64,000 nucleotides of DNA from an uncultured Anaeroplasmataceae bacterium (GCA_944325035.1 CALUYM010000001.1:496001-560000), one strand, 5' to 3'. Numbered from the stretch's first letter, positions 28,366-36,778 are shown. Notes: generated by a model not told the origin, from the sequence alone. Translations and numbers: made by a program.

Positions 28366-29930
28366 AAAAAAACCTTCTTTCGTACAAGTTTGATTATATC
28401 AAAATATAATCAATTTTAAAAGTTTGATTAAAAAATAAATAAAATATACTAGTTTTAAAGTAAATTCCACTGATATTATATATAAGTTATGAGCTCTTTT
28501 GATTTTAGTTTGTTCTAATCTAATTATAGGTTAAATCGAATAAGTTGATGTTTCAATGCGACAACTAGTGTAAAACACATTAGCTTTATGAAATATCATA
28601 TATTACTTTCTTTAAAAGATGGATTTTCTTAATACCATTGTTACTCAAAATCCTAATTTAGGAAGTTTTTAATTAAAATTAATAACATAACAAGTATGTT
28701 TGAAACAATCGAATTACTTTATTTTGAAAAATCAAGAATAGACGTATTTAAGTTACTTAATTAACTATCAGCTGATTCAAAAGCAAAAATTGATGAAATT
28801 TTAATATTTAACGTGGTTTTGAAATCGTTAAACGCTATATTTAGAAATATCATTTTTTTTCTATCTTACTATTTCTAAAATAATTCTATTATACTCACCA
28901 TAGTAATCGATAAATTTTTTTCAATTATTAATCAAAGTTCTAAATTTGAAAATGTTTATCTATAAATAGGTAGCGGCTTATTCATTATAATTATAGTATA
29001 GTTTGTCAATCTTCTAATTATAAATATAAATAATAATATGACTAGTATCTAAAAATACAAAACACCCTATCTATTATTAATAATTTATATTTTTAAAAAT
29101 GTTTTCTTCGAGCCTGTTTTTTTAAATGTACTCTTAGTCCGGTCAATTCTCATATCACATTCATATTCATATAGCTGACATAAGAAAGTATTGTAGATTT
29201 TAAACTACTATATTTAAATTATAATTCATCATGTTTATTTATTAAATGTTAGTATCAAGCTTTTATTAAAATTTCAGGATCTAAACTATTTCCAATATTT
29301 TTTCATAATTAGCATATTTAATCATCTTTGAGTTTCTATTTTTATGTTTAATTCCTTCATTGAAATAGTTTTTTATTGTTTATCAACAACATTGTATTTT
29401 ACTCTTGTGATTATAAAAAGTTTACTTGGATATTTATATCATTAAATATTCTTAAAGTTCCTAATAAATTTAGTTTTAGCTCTTACCACATGATTGTGTC
29501 TTCTTTAGATTAACAAGGAATATATCGTAATAAAAGAATAACTTTATTTGATATATTCTTAAAACTTATATGAGTTTTTTGATTACTATTATTATACTAT
29601 TGGCATAATACTACAGTTTAGATTATCTTATTTAAATTTAATAATAGATAATTCTTGGTATAAAAAACTATAAAATTAAATTGTTAAAATATAAAACTTA
29701 CTTTTTATTAAAAAAAAGTGATAGATTATAAAAAAGGAAATTTAATACTACTACTTTTGAAATTTACATCAAATTATTGACATTACCATGACCATATTAT
29801 TTTTGGTTGAATTTTAAAAAATATTTAAAATTAAATATTTAGTATAGATATAATATTAATGACAATAATATATATGTAGCTAAGCTACACAAAGAAGTAA
29901 CTCCTTCTTTCTCCCTTTCATAAATATAAC
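28366..29930. other. 1.6-kb AT-rich gene desert with decayed coding traces
   Basis: No intact gene longer than about 60 codons is visible on either strand. Short coding-like traces remain. On the plus strand, 28696-28880 reads MFETIELLYFEKSRIDVFK, then an in-frame TAA, then LSADSKAKIDEILIF. On the minus strand near 29090-29170, DMRIDRTKSTFKKT occurs in a short frame. A TGTAGCTAAGCTACA palindrome lies near 29876-29890. I cannot name the ancestors; this looks like eroded genes, or a place where insertions have come and gone. Confidence 0.45.
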
Positions 29931-29960
29931 GAAAAAGACCTCATTTAGAAGTCTTTTTTG
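29928..29960. terminator. Bidirectional terminator next to ogt
   Basis: AAAAAGAC (29932-29939) pairs with GTCTTTTT (29951-29958), with T-runs on both strands, right after the ogt stop. Confidence 0.8.
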
Positions 29961-29964
29961 TTAT

Positions 29965-30453
29965 TTATTTTTCTAAGAATAATAACTTAATCTTTTTTTC
30001 AATCCCGCCTGCATACCCTATTAAATTACCATCTGTTCCAATAACACGATGACACGGAATAATCAATGAAATTGGATTATGCCCCACTGCTTGACCAATA
30101 GCCTGAGCTGACATTTTGTTAATTTTTTTTTGCCTAGCTACAATTATAGCAATTTCTTTATAATTCATAGTTTCACCAAATGGAATAGATGCTAATACCT
30201 CCCACACTGTCTTACGAAATGGAGTTGTTTTTAAATGAAGCAAAGGAGTAAAATTTGGATTATTTCCGCTAAAATAGATATCAAGCCACTTAATTGTTAC
30301 ATTAAATATTGGCAAAATTTTTTCTTCATATTTATATGATAATGTCGATTTAAAATACTTTTGTCCATCAAACCACAAGCCAATTAGTGCAACTCCATCA
30401 CTTGCAAGTGTAATACCTCCTAATGGCGAATCATAATGATATGTATAATGCAT
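29965..30453 (-). CDS. ogt: Methylated-DNA--protein-cysteine methyltransferase
   Basis: A 162-residue suicide repair enzyme that moves O6-alkyl groups from guanine to its own cysteine. The active site is IIPCHRVIG near the C-terminus; TPFRKTVWEVLASIPFGETM and QAIGQAVGHNPI are the conserved flanking stretches. A GGAGG site lies just before the ATG. Single gene, immediately beside the insertion site of the GC-rich island. Confidence 0.95.
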   Translation of the reverse strand: MHYTYHYDSPLGGITLASDGVALIGLWFDGQKYFKSTLSYKYEEKILPIFNVTIKWLDIYFSGNNPNFTPLLHLKTTPFRKTVWEVLASIPFGETMNYKEIAIIVARQKKINKMSAQAIGQAVGHNPISLIIPCHRVIGTDGNLIGYAGGIEKKIKLLFLEK

Positions 30454-30606
30454 GAAAACCTCCTAACTTTTTATAAATCAAGTGTTGCATTCAAGATTTA
30501 TATTTTTATCTTTTTCTTTAAATGAGAGTATGCATGAAAAGAATTCTTATCAACTAATATTTTATCATATTTAATAATGATTACATATTTAAATCATATA
30601 TTAAGT

Positions 30607-30626
30607 CAGTTTACAAGAAACTACAC
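30607..30626 (+). repeat. Left inverted repeat of the island
   Basis: CAGTTTACAAGAAACTACAC; pairs with the right copy at 33073-33092, mismatched only at the central AA/GG. Confidence 0.7.
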
Positions 30627-30817
30627 GCAGACCGTGAAACGAGCTGCTGACAACAAATGGGGCTTGCCCCTTGGCACATGACTTTGCTTGCAATTTTCAG
30701 AGAACGTCGGCAGGTATATGAAAGCCCCCGTTCCTCTGAATGGTTGGACAAGACGGCCAATCCCTCAAAGTGCTTGACCCACTCTCTTTCTAAATTTCGG
30801 AGCGTTTCTTCTCTCAA
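30611..30817 (-). CDS. Short open frame at the island's left end, doubtful
   Basis: A 68-codon frame with TTG as its only start in that position and its stop inside the left inverted repeat. It contains FEGLAVLSNHSEERGLSY and CCQQLVSRSACSF, is rich in Cys, Ser and Arg, and shows no known motif. No good ribosome site. The opposite strand is also open here (30657-30845). It may be the remnant of an element gene or a chance frame in GC-rich DNA. Confidence 0.25.
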   Translation of the reverse strand: MREETLRNLEREWVKHFEGLAVLSNHSEERGLSYTCRRSLKIASKVMCQGASPICCQQLVSRSACSFL

Positions 30818-30870
30818 AATTGAAATGGGAGGGAAGCCATTTTAGGGCTTACCCATCTTAATTGCCCATC

Positions 30871-30953
30871 AGCAAAGACAGTCGGAACTGTTAACAGCGG
30901 TGCATAAAATGCGCCGTTCATATTGACCATTGACCGGCTCGGTTGTCTTTGCT
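30871..30953. repeat. 10-bp inverted repeat with long loop
   Basis: AGCAAAGACA (30871-30880) pairs with TGTCTTTGCT (30944-30953). The loop holds a CTGTTAACAG palindrome and a tandem ATTGACC repeat. It lies directly after the deaminase stop codon; there is no U-tract, so a recombination or cassette-end role is as likely as termination. Confidence 0.4.
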
Positions 30954-30959
30954 AACAAC

Positions 30960-31856
30960 TTACTTCCACCAATCAGGAATTAGAGTTTTTAGCTTCGCCA
31001 CCTGTTTTGTTTCATAGTCACGCAGGACTTCTATTTCTCCCGCCGCTGTATCTAACTGCATCATAAATTCTCGGCAGGCTCCACACGGCATTCCTGCTTT
31101 TCCGTCTGGCATAACAGCTACTATTTTTATGATTTGGCTTTCTCCATTTGTTATCATATTTGCAATCGCATTTCTTTCTGCACACATCCCTAATGAACAA
31201 GCCGTATCAATGCAAACGCCGGTATAGATATTTCCTTTTACTGAAAGAAGTGCTGCAGAAACACTTCCGGCCTCAATTAGTGAAGAGAGCTTTCTTTCAT
31301 ACTGCACTTTCCTTGCGGCAATATACAATTTATCCCATGTTCCATCGTATTGAGCAAGCGCACGCTCTTCCATCGTACGAACAAAATTTTCTTTCCCATC
31401 ACAATATCCATCTATATCATAGGGAAACTTTTTCGCAAGGTCTTTCTTGATTTTTGCGTATTCGTTCCGCTCTTTTTCATGGGTACGCATATAGTCACGG
31501 AATGCGAGGTGTCGTCCAATATTGTTCCAATCATCTGCTTGAAAAATATGAATTTGATGAGTTCGTTCATCACCGCCTTTGCGAAGATAACGCCTACCCG
31601 CTATTCCAAATTCACCGAGATATTCATAACCTATGTCTGAAAATTTATCTGCAGCCGTATCTACCTCCTCAAGGCTTCTAACGACTGCCATAATATCAAT
31701 AATTGGCTTGGCCGCCAGTCCAGAAACAGATGTACTTCCGATATGGTAGATGGAAATGCAATTATCTTTCAGTATTTCGTTAATATAATCCCGCTCTTGT
31801 ACATATTTTAACGGCCATTCCGGGTCATAATTTACAACGGTTATATGCTGTGACAT
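30960..31856 (-). CDS. GrpB-family / cytidine deaminase-like fusion protein
   Basis: A 298-residue two-domain protein. Residues 1 to about 170 are GrpB (UPF0157, nucleotidyltransferase-like fold): VVNYDPEWPLKY, HIGSTSVSGLAAKPIIDI. Residues 178-298 are a cytidine deaminase-like domain: MCAERNAIANM (C-A-E in place of H-A-E, as in tetrameric deaminases) and MPCGACREF (PCxxC), a complete zinc site with its catalytic Glu. The likely chemistry is deamination of a nucleoside or of a nucleoside antibiotic such as blasticidin S; the GrpB part may modify or bind a nucleotide. AAGGAGTGA precedes the ATG. It is the only intact gene of the island and its composition differs from the host. Confidence 0.85.
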   Translation of the reverse strand: MSQHITVVNYDPEWPLKYVQERDYINEILKDNCISIYHIGSTSVSGLAAKPIIDIMAVVRSLEEVDTAADKFSDIGYEYLGEFGIAGRRYLRKGGDERTHQIHIFQADDWNNIGRHLAFRDYMRTHEKERNEYAKIKKDLAKKFPYDIDGYCDGKENFVRTMEERALAQYDGTWDKLYIAARKVQYERKLSSLIEAGSVSAALLSVKGNIYTGVCIDTACSLGMCAERNAIANMITNGESQIIKIVAVMPDGKAGMPCGACREFMMQLDTAAGEIEVLRDYETKQVAKLKTLIPDWWK

Positions 31857-31921
31857 AATAAATCACTCCTTGATTTCTTTAATTTTCATATCAACTTGTT
31901 CCCTAAATCAGTATTTATCGC

Positions 31922-32804
31922 TCACTTACTTTCTACCACGCTGTGGATTTGGATTTTTAGCAAGTCCGACTTCTGTGCAATCCTTTTCAGCCATTTCTTT
32001 TCATCGTCTGGCGGTTTCTTCGGCGGTCTATAAAAAATCTTCCAGCAAGTCGTCCTCCGGGACACAGAAAAAGTCGTCCTTTTGATCTTTCCGCAGGTCA
32101 AGAGCTATCTTTTTTATAACCTGCTGTATTACATAGCGGCAAAAGCTGTCATCGTCAATATAGGCAGTAATTAACTCTGTTAACTGCGGGTCAGTCAAGC
32201 CGGGATTGTGCTGCTTTATAATAGTTGCGCTTAGAACGTGCACAATGGCGTTTGCGCTCTACACCTGTTTTGTGGCTATGCCGTTCACATAGATTTCAAG
32301 GTCGGCCAGGAGTCGGAGGAAATCCGTGTGTGTTGCTAAATCGCACAATAGGGAATTGTACACTAGCCCGCTTTTCAATAGTTCAATCATATCTTCACTC
32401 AAACGCAAATCTACAAGATCGGTGTTTAGGTGATTTTTTGTTTCTGTTGATCCCAGCAGATAGTCGGCGGTCTTACCATAAAACTTCGCCAGCTTGATAA
32501 AGACATAGTGGCTGATGTCCTTATATTCGTCCATTGATACAATTTTGTAATTTTTGATTTTAAAAAAAGATACCACATGAAAGGAAATATTTCTTTCTTT
32601 TTGATAGACAAGCATAACTGTAATGATTAAATTATTTGTAGTTTCTACTCTTTTAACAATTCCATCCCAGTCTCCCTGATACTCGCAGTTAGCAATGACA
32701 AATTCATCTACACTAAAATGCTCGTTTGTGCAGTGTCAGTTTACATAGGCTTCTTGATGAAAATATTCTCTGATTTCCTGCTCATTCTGAGCAAGAATGG
32801 AATT
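31922..32804 (-). pseudogene. Decayed regulator of the kind found in clostridial integrative elements
   Basis: The minus-strand frame reads as one protein interrupted by lesions. Intact stretches include VFIKLAKFYGKTADYLLGST (HTH/XRE-like region), DMIELLKSGLVYNSLLCDLA and LTDPQLTELITAYIDDDSFC. Lesions: TGA at 32736-32738; TAG at 32259-32261, where related proteins have Gln, consistent with CAG to TAG; and one extra base in the A6 run at 32032-32037, after which the third frame continues as FYRPPKKPPDDEKKWLKRIA to a TGA at 31922. Such regulators control excision and conjugation genes. The assignment comes from remembered similarity and is moderate. Confidence 0.6.
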
Positions 32805-32920
32805 TCAGAACTTTTTATATCTACTTCACATCACCTATCAATTCTGAATTTATCACTTTGTACTTACTATTTTATCACAATTCCGAGAGCGTGGAAATAG
32901 AGAGTTTTCCGGACAACTAA

Positions 32921-33088
32921 AAAATAGAAGACGCTGACAGGCAGGAAGAAAGCTGCAAAGACAAACCTGAAAATCGTGCACTGCATATGGAACTTCTCCA
33001 TGTGGAAAGCGAGATTGAAAAACTGGTGGATAATTTGACGGGCGGTAATCCCTCCCCTCAGACCGTTACACTGTGTAGTCCCTTGTAA
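32921..33088 (+). pseudogene. C-terminal remnant of a large serine recombinase
   Basis: A 55-codon frame without a proper start. It contains KPENRALHMELLHVESEIEK followed by LVDNLTGGN, the coiled-coil region near the C-terminus of resolvase-type large recombinases of clostridial elements. It then runs into unrelated sequence and stops inside the right inverted repeat (TAA at 33086-33088). All catalytic parts are missing. It suggests that the repeat-bounded DNA truncated an older recombinase. Confidence 0.5.
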
Positions 33089-33092
33089 ACTG
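33073..33092 (-). repeat. Right inverted repeat of the island
   Basis: Read on the minus strand from 33092: CAGTTTACAAGGGACTACAC, 18 of 20 identical to the left copy at 30607-30626. Confidence 0.7.
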
Positions 33093-33121
33093 TACTTTAA
33101 ATTAGTATTAAAATCATAAAT

Positions 33122-33150
33122 TAATAAAAAAACAGCTCTTTCGAACTGTT
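33122..33150 (-). terminator. Terminator of the DEAD-box helicase gene
   Basis: AACAGTTC-GAAA-GAGCTGTT on the minus strand (33131-33150), an 8-bp stem with GNRA loop, then T7. It lies eight bases past the stop. Confidence 0.85.
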
Positions 33151-33157
33151 TTTTTTA

Positions 33158-34768
33158 TTAGTCTAAAGATTTAATTTTAGAAATATGGATTTTTGTACCT
33201 TTATAATCTTTACCCTCAAGCTTCATTAAATAATTAAAAGCTTGTTTTGTAATTTCTAAATCAGTACCTGATTTACGAATAATAATATCACCAATATTTT
33301 CTTTTCTTACTCCAGCAATCTTACCAGCAAAACTGATTAAAATTTGTGGACGTAACAATTCCTTTTTACCAATATTTAAATGAGCATATACATAATTCGT
33401 ATTTTTCGTAAATGGTCCAGTTTTCTTCTTTTCTCCAGTACGAGCACGTTCACGACTAGCTTTTGCTACACTTATTTCTGGATATTCTTTTTGACTAGCA
33501 TGATATGATAGACTAATTAACGCATTAATTAATTTCACTGGGTCTGCATTTAAACGAGATAATTTATTAATTAAGCCTAAATTAGGTTCAATCGGTAAAT
33601 CAATTTTTTCTAAAACTGATTCATAATAATTATTCATTTGTGATAATAAAATATCTTCTTTCGATGGAATTGCTAATTCATCCATTTTACTTTTAGTATA
33701 TCTTTCAATAAATGATACTTTTCTACGCTCAGATTCAGTTGCAAAACTAATTGAATGACCATCACTTCCAGCACGTCCTGTTCGACCAATACGATGAACA
33801 TATAGTTCATCTTCTTGTGGAAGATCAAAGTTAATAATTGCTTCTAGACCTTTTACATCTATACCACGTGCAGCTACATCAGTACAAACCAATAAATTGA
33901 TATTTCCATTTCTAAATGAATTCATAACACGGTCACGAACCATTTGTTTTAAATCTCCATGCAGCCCATCAACTGAATATTTATTTTTTTGTAAATTTGA
34001 AACAATATCATCCACTTTTGCCTTTGTATTAGCAAATATAATACAAGATTTAAAGCGATATAGGTCAATAATACGAATTAATAAATCCATTTTGCTTTCA
34101 CGTTTACAATAATAAACTTCTTGTTTTATACGATCTACAGTTAAAGTTTTCTTAGCTATTTCAATATGCTTAGGTTCATTTTGATACTGTAATGCCACTT
34201 TTTTTATAAAATCAGGCATTGTAGCACTAAATAAAACAGTTTGTCTAGTACTTGGAGTATCCTTTAAAATTGTTTCTAAATCATCTTGAAATCCCATTTT
34301 AAGCATTTCATCTGCTTCATCTAAAACTAATGTTTTAAGGTTACTAAAATCAAGAGTTTTACGATTCATATGATCAATAATTCGACCAGGTGTACCTACA
34401 ATAATTTGTGGTTTTTTCTTAAGTTCACGAATTTGTCTTTCGTATGATTCACCACCATAAATTGTAGCGATATTTACACCTTTTTTAAATTTGATTAATT
34501 TTCCTAATTCTTTTGCAACTTGAATAGATAATTCTCTTGTTGGGCAAAGAATTAAAGATTCAAAAGGAACCTTTGTTGTATTAACTAAAACCGGAATTCC
34601 ATAGGCAAATGTTTTACCTGTTCCTGTTTGAGCTTGGCCAATTAGGTCAATACCCTCAAGCATTGAAGGGATAGCACTTTCTTGGATTTCTGATGGAGTT
34701 TCAATTCCTAGACTTTCTAAAGCAGTTAGAATTTCCTCATCGGTTATTAATTGGTTAAATGTTGTCAA
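33158..34768 (-). CDS. DEAD-box ATP-dependent RNA helicase with DbpA-type RNA-binding domain
   Basis: A 536-residue helicase of the CshA/DeaD type. Motifs in order: AQTGTGKTFAYG (I), PTRELSIQVA (Ia), VLDEADEML (II), SATMP (III), and HRIGRTGRAGSDG (VI). The last 75 residues match the DbpA RNA-binding fold (GKKELLRPQILISFAGKIAG), which targets 23S rRNA in DbpA, suggesting a ribosome assembly or mRNA decay role. I start at TTG 34768, after GAAGTGAG, because the longer frame's ATG at 34807 lies inside a terminator-like hairpin. Probable cold or growth-rate control through that leader. Confidence 0.92.
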   Translation of the reverse strand: MTTFNQLITDEEILTALESLGIETPSEIQESAIPSMLEGIDLIGQAQTGTGKTFAYGIPVLVNTTKVPFESLILCPTRELSIQVAKELGKLIKFKKGVNIATIYGGESYERQIRELKKKPQIIVGTPGRIIDHMNRKTLDFSNLKTLVLDEADEMLKMGFQDDLETILKDTPSTRQTVLFSATMPDFIKKVALQYQNEPKHIEIAKKTLTVDRIKQEVYYCKRESKMDLLIRIIDLYRFKSCIIFANTKAKVDDIVSNLQKNKYSVDGLHGDLKQMVRDRVMNSFRNGNINLLVCTDVAARGIDVKGLEAIINFDLPQEDELYVHRIGRTGRAGSDGHSISFATESERRKVSFIERYTKSKMDELAIPSKEDILLSQMNNYYESVLEKIDLPIEPNLGLINKLSRLNADPVKLINALISLSYHASQKEYPEISVAKASRERARTGEKKKTGPFTKNTNYVYAHLNIGKKELLRPQILISFAGKIAGVRKENIGDIIIRKSGTDLEITKQAFNYLMKLEGKDYKGTKIHISKIKSLD

Positions 34769-34784
34769 TAATCTCACTTCTTTC

Positions 34785-34816
34785 AAAAAAAAATAAGTAG
34801 ATATCAAAATCTACTT
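34785..34816 (-). promoter_or_regulatory. Terminator-like attenuator in the helicase leader
   Basis: On the minus strand AAGTAGAT (34809-34816) pairs with ATCTACTT (34795-34802) over a 6-base loop, followed by A then T9. It ends about 16 bases before the TTG start of the helicase and no gene ends just upstream, so it fits an attenuator. Confidence 0.6.
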
Positions 34817-34922
34817 TCAACACCTTAGCTATTATATCAATAAATGAGTTATAAAGCAAACGAAATTTAAACAAATTTTACAATAGAAAACGCTATTTTT
34901 TATATTTAGTAAATTATATACT

Positions 34923-35130
34923 AAAAAAGACCCTATAAAGTCATTAACTTTATAGAGTCTAAGCATATGCTTATATACTAATAGCTAGGAAGTCCAATGA
35001 AGAACAAGAAGTTCAACAGCGGGCATCTTATGATATACAATTAGGATTCCTAAGAAGATTAGGCATTCAACACATGTTTATCCTCGATTCCCTTATATAA
35101 TAATTTGGGTTCCACGGCCATCTCCCTAGC
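34923..35130 (-). ncRNA. ssrS: Probable 6S RNA
   Basis: A free-standing transcription unit of about 200 nt with its own promoter and a strong terminator (34928-34940 pairs with 34948-34960, then T6). The 5' end GCTAGGGAG pairs with CTTCCTAGC near the 3' side to close the molecule. An upper stem GGGAAUC/GAUGCCC and an apical hairpin CCUAA-UCUUC-UUAGG follow. Between them lies a large internal bubble whose 3' strand forms a small GAAC-UUCUU-GUUC hairpin. That closed stem, big bubble and long apical arm are the 6S architecture, which mimics an open promoter and binds sigma-A RNA polymerase. No SRP or tmRNA signature fits. Identity is structural inference. Confidence 0.65.
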
Positions 35131-35136
35131 ACATAT

Positions 35137-35165
35137 ATATTAGCATTGATATCTTGAATAGTCAA
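35137..35165 (-). promoter_or_regulatory. Sigma-A promoter of the 6S-like RNA
   Basis: TTGACT (35160-35165) and TAATAT (35137-35142) on the minus strand, 17-base spacing; start near 35130. Confidence 0.8.
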
Positions 35166-35199
35166 TATATTTGCAAATAGTTTTAGTGAGAAAAAATAA

Positions 35200-35538
35200 T
35201 TAAGCAAATGAACCGATAAACATTATTAGGGCAGCGAAAATTAAAACAATACCACCAAGTGTAATATATTTATCATTATTTTGATTTGATTTAAAACTAC
35301 CATATTTATTAACCCATGGTAGCAAGATTGCAATCAATCCTACAAATAAAATACTTAGAGGAATACAAAAATGTGATGTATAAAAATTCTTTGGCACACT
35401 TTCAACAAATGTATATATTAAAAAATAAAAAATGTTAATTATTTCTAATCCAACAAGTACATAAATCGCAATTGAGATTTGTTTTTTCTTCTTTTTTCTT
35501 TCTTCAATTTCTTTACAATATTCTGCTTTTTTATCCAT
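35200..35538 (-). CDS. Small hypothetical membrane protein
   Basis: 112 residues with a charged N-terminus (KEIEERKKKKK) and three hydrophobic segments at about 20-43, 54-73 and 90-110. No motif that I recognise. It sits between glmU and the 6S-like RNA, 19 bases after glmU. The topology (Lys-rich cytosolic start, three helices) resembles many small uncharacterised Firmicute proteins. Confidence 0.6.
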   Translation of the reverse strand: MDKKAEYCKEIEERKKKKKQISIAIYVLVGLEIINIFYFLIYTFVESVPKNFYTSHFCIPLSILFVGLIAILLPWVNKYGSFKSNQNNDKYITLGGIVLIFAALIMFIGSFA

Positions 35539-35557
35539 TTATTAATCACCTAGCTTA

Positions 35558-36778
35558 TTATATCAAATAATCTTTTTGATTGAAAGTGTTTTCTAAGATT
35601 ATATTTTGATGTCTTTCTTTAATAAATTGATTATTGAATACTGTTTCTGTTATTTTAGTCATTGAAGCTATATAATTATTACTTCCTATCTCTAAGGGAC
35701 TTACTAAATTTGTAAAACTTCCAATAAAATTATCTGAACCAACATATGTCTTATTTTTATAAGCCCCATTAAAATTTGAAACTACCATCATTGCTCCAAT
35801 ATTATTTCTATCTTTCATTATAACATCACCTAAATACGCATGATGCTTAATTTGATTATTTGAACCAATATCACTTCGTTTAATCTCTACAAAAGATCCT
35901 ATTTCATTATTATTTAAAACGTTACTATCTTCAATTTTTAAAAAAGGTCCTAAATAATTACCTGTTTTTATTATTGAATTTATTATATGTGTATTTTCTT
36001 TAATAATTGAATTTATTACTGTCGATTTACGTATTTTTACATTCTCATAAATATCTGAACCTCTAACAGTTGAAAAGAAATCAATATCAAAATTTTTCGC
36101 TATTAAATTATTTACTTTAGAAATTTCGTTCCTTAGTTTTTCTTTCAAATACAAACGAGCTTCTTCTAAGTTCTCTTTTGTATTAATATTTAGATAGTCT
36201 TTTGATGATTCTACTTCGTATAAATATGTTTCTTTTTTGACTTTTTCCAAAAACGAAGGAAGTGTTAAATCAAACTCATCTTTATAAAACTCTTTTTGTT
36301 CATTTAAAAGTTCACCTCTTATTAGATATATTCCTAAATTATAAAGATAACCACAATTAAATTTTAAGTTTTTCTTATTATAAACTTTTTGATAATTAGA
36401 CTTATCACTTACCTTTTTAGTTACCATTATTCCAATATCAGCATTTACTTGTTTGAAGTTTTCAATAAATTCTTTTAAATCTTTCTTATTAATAAATGGC
36501 ATGTCCGCATTAACTATAAGATAGTCTTCGTTTATAAAAATATCTTTACTTGCAATTGGTCCATAGCTTTCTGAATATATTTCATCTTGTAGAAAATATG
36601 GATAGTTCATAAATTTTTGCATATCTTTTCTAATACATACTTCAAAATTTATTTCTAATTGATTTAGAGTATATGCTATGTAATCAATTATACTAGATGA
36701 ATCAATATCCAAAGCCCACTTTGGAATGTCTGACTTCATTCTACTTCCTTTTCCTGCCCCAATAATTATCGCTTTCAA
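35558..36778 (-). CDS. glmU: Divergent GlmU-type nucleotidyltransferase/acetyltransferase
   Basis: 406 residues. N-terminal nucleotidyltransferase: KAIIIGAGKGSRMKSDIPKW (canonical LAAGKGTRM changed) and VNADMPFI where GlmU has GDxPL. C-terminal left-handed beta-helix matching GlmU closely: GSFVEIKRSDIGSNNQIKHH, YLGD, VSNFNGAYKNKTYVGSDNFI and SPLEIGSNN. GlmU makes UDP-GlcNAc for peptidoglycan. It is about 50 residues shorter than usual, and several uridyltransferase motifs are altered. Start TTG 36778 behind AAAGGGTGA; the upstream ATG overlaps the rplT terminator. Either a fast-evolving GlmU or a relative with another sugar. Confidence 0.8.
   Translation of the reverse strand: MKAIIIGAGKGSRMKSDIPKWALDIDSSSIIDYIAYTLNQLEINFEVCIRKDMQKFMNYPYFLQDEIYSESYGPIASKDIFINEDYLIVNADMPFINKKDLKEFIENFKQVNADIGIMVTKKVSDKSNYQKVYNKKNLKFNCGYLYNLGIYLIRGELLNEQKEFYKDEFDLTLPSFLEKVKKETYLYEVESSKDYLNINTKENLEEARLYLKEKLRNEISKVNNLIAKNFDIDFFSTVRGSDIYENVKIRKSTVINSIIKENTHIINSIIKTGNYLGPFLKIEDSNVLNNNEIGSFVEIKRSDIGSNNQIKHHAYLGDVIMKDRNNIGAMMVVSNFNGAYKNKTYVGSDNFIGSFTNLVSPLEIGSNNYIASMTKITETVFNNQFIKERHQNIILENTFNQKDYLI

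Larger units (their letters stand above)
30607..33092. mobile_element. GC-rich foreign island bounded by 20-bp inverted repeats
   Basis: Base composition changes abruptly at about 30606 and reverts at about 33093 (close to 45% G+C by eye against about 30% outside). The two edges carry CAGTTTACAAG-NN-ACTACAC in inverted orientation, 18 of 20 positions identical. Inside are an intact GrpB-cytidine deaminase fusion, a decayed regulator resembling those of clostridial integrative elements, and the tail of a large serine recombinase. No transposase survives and no clear target duplication is visible, so it looks immobile: a relic of an element imported from a gut clostridial background. Confidence 0.65.

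Noticed and set aside
30657..30845. 62-codon plus-strand frame over the island's left end
   Set aside because: Opposes the 30611-30817 frame, has no ribosome site and no motif; in GC-rich DNA both strands can stay open by chance.
31148..31681. Several plus-strand frames of 75-100 codons
   Set aside because: They lie antisense to the clearly coding GrpB-deaminase gene and show no family motif.
32718..32900. 60-codon plus-strand frame with hydrophobic stretches
   Set aside because: It is antisense to the decayed regulator region and lacks a ribosome site.
30583..33122. Approximate direct repeat in the flanks of the island (TTAAATCATA-like on both sides)
   Set aside because: It is not adjacent to the inverted repeats and is easily explained by AT-rich sequence; no target-site duplication is claimed.
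34981..35130. SRP RNA or tmRNA as identity of the structured RNA
   Set aside because: The GGAAGGAAGCA-type SRP loop and any tRNA-like end are absent; 6S architecture fits better.
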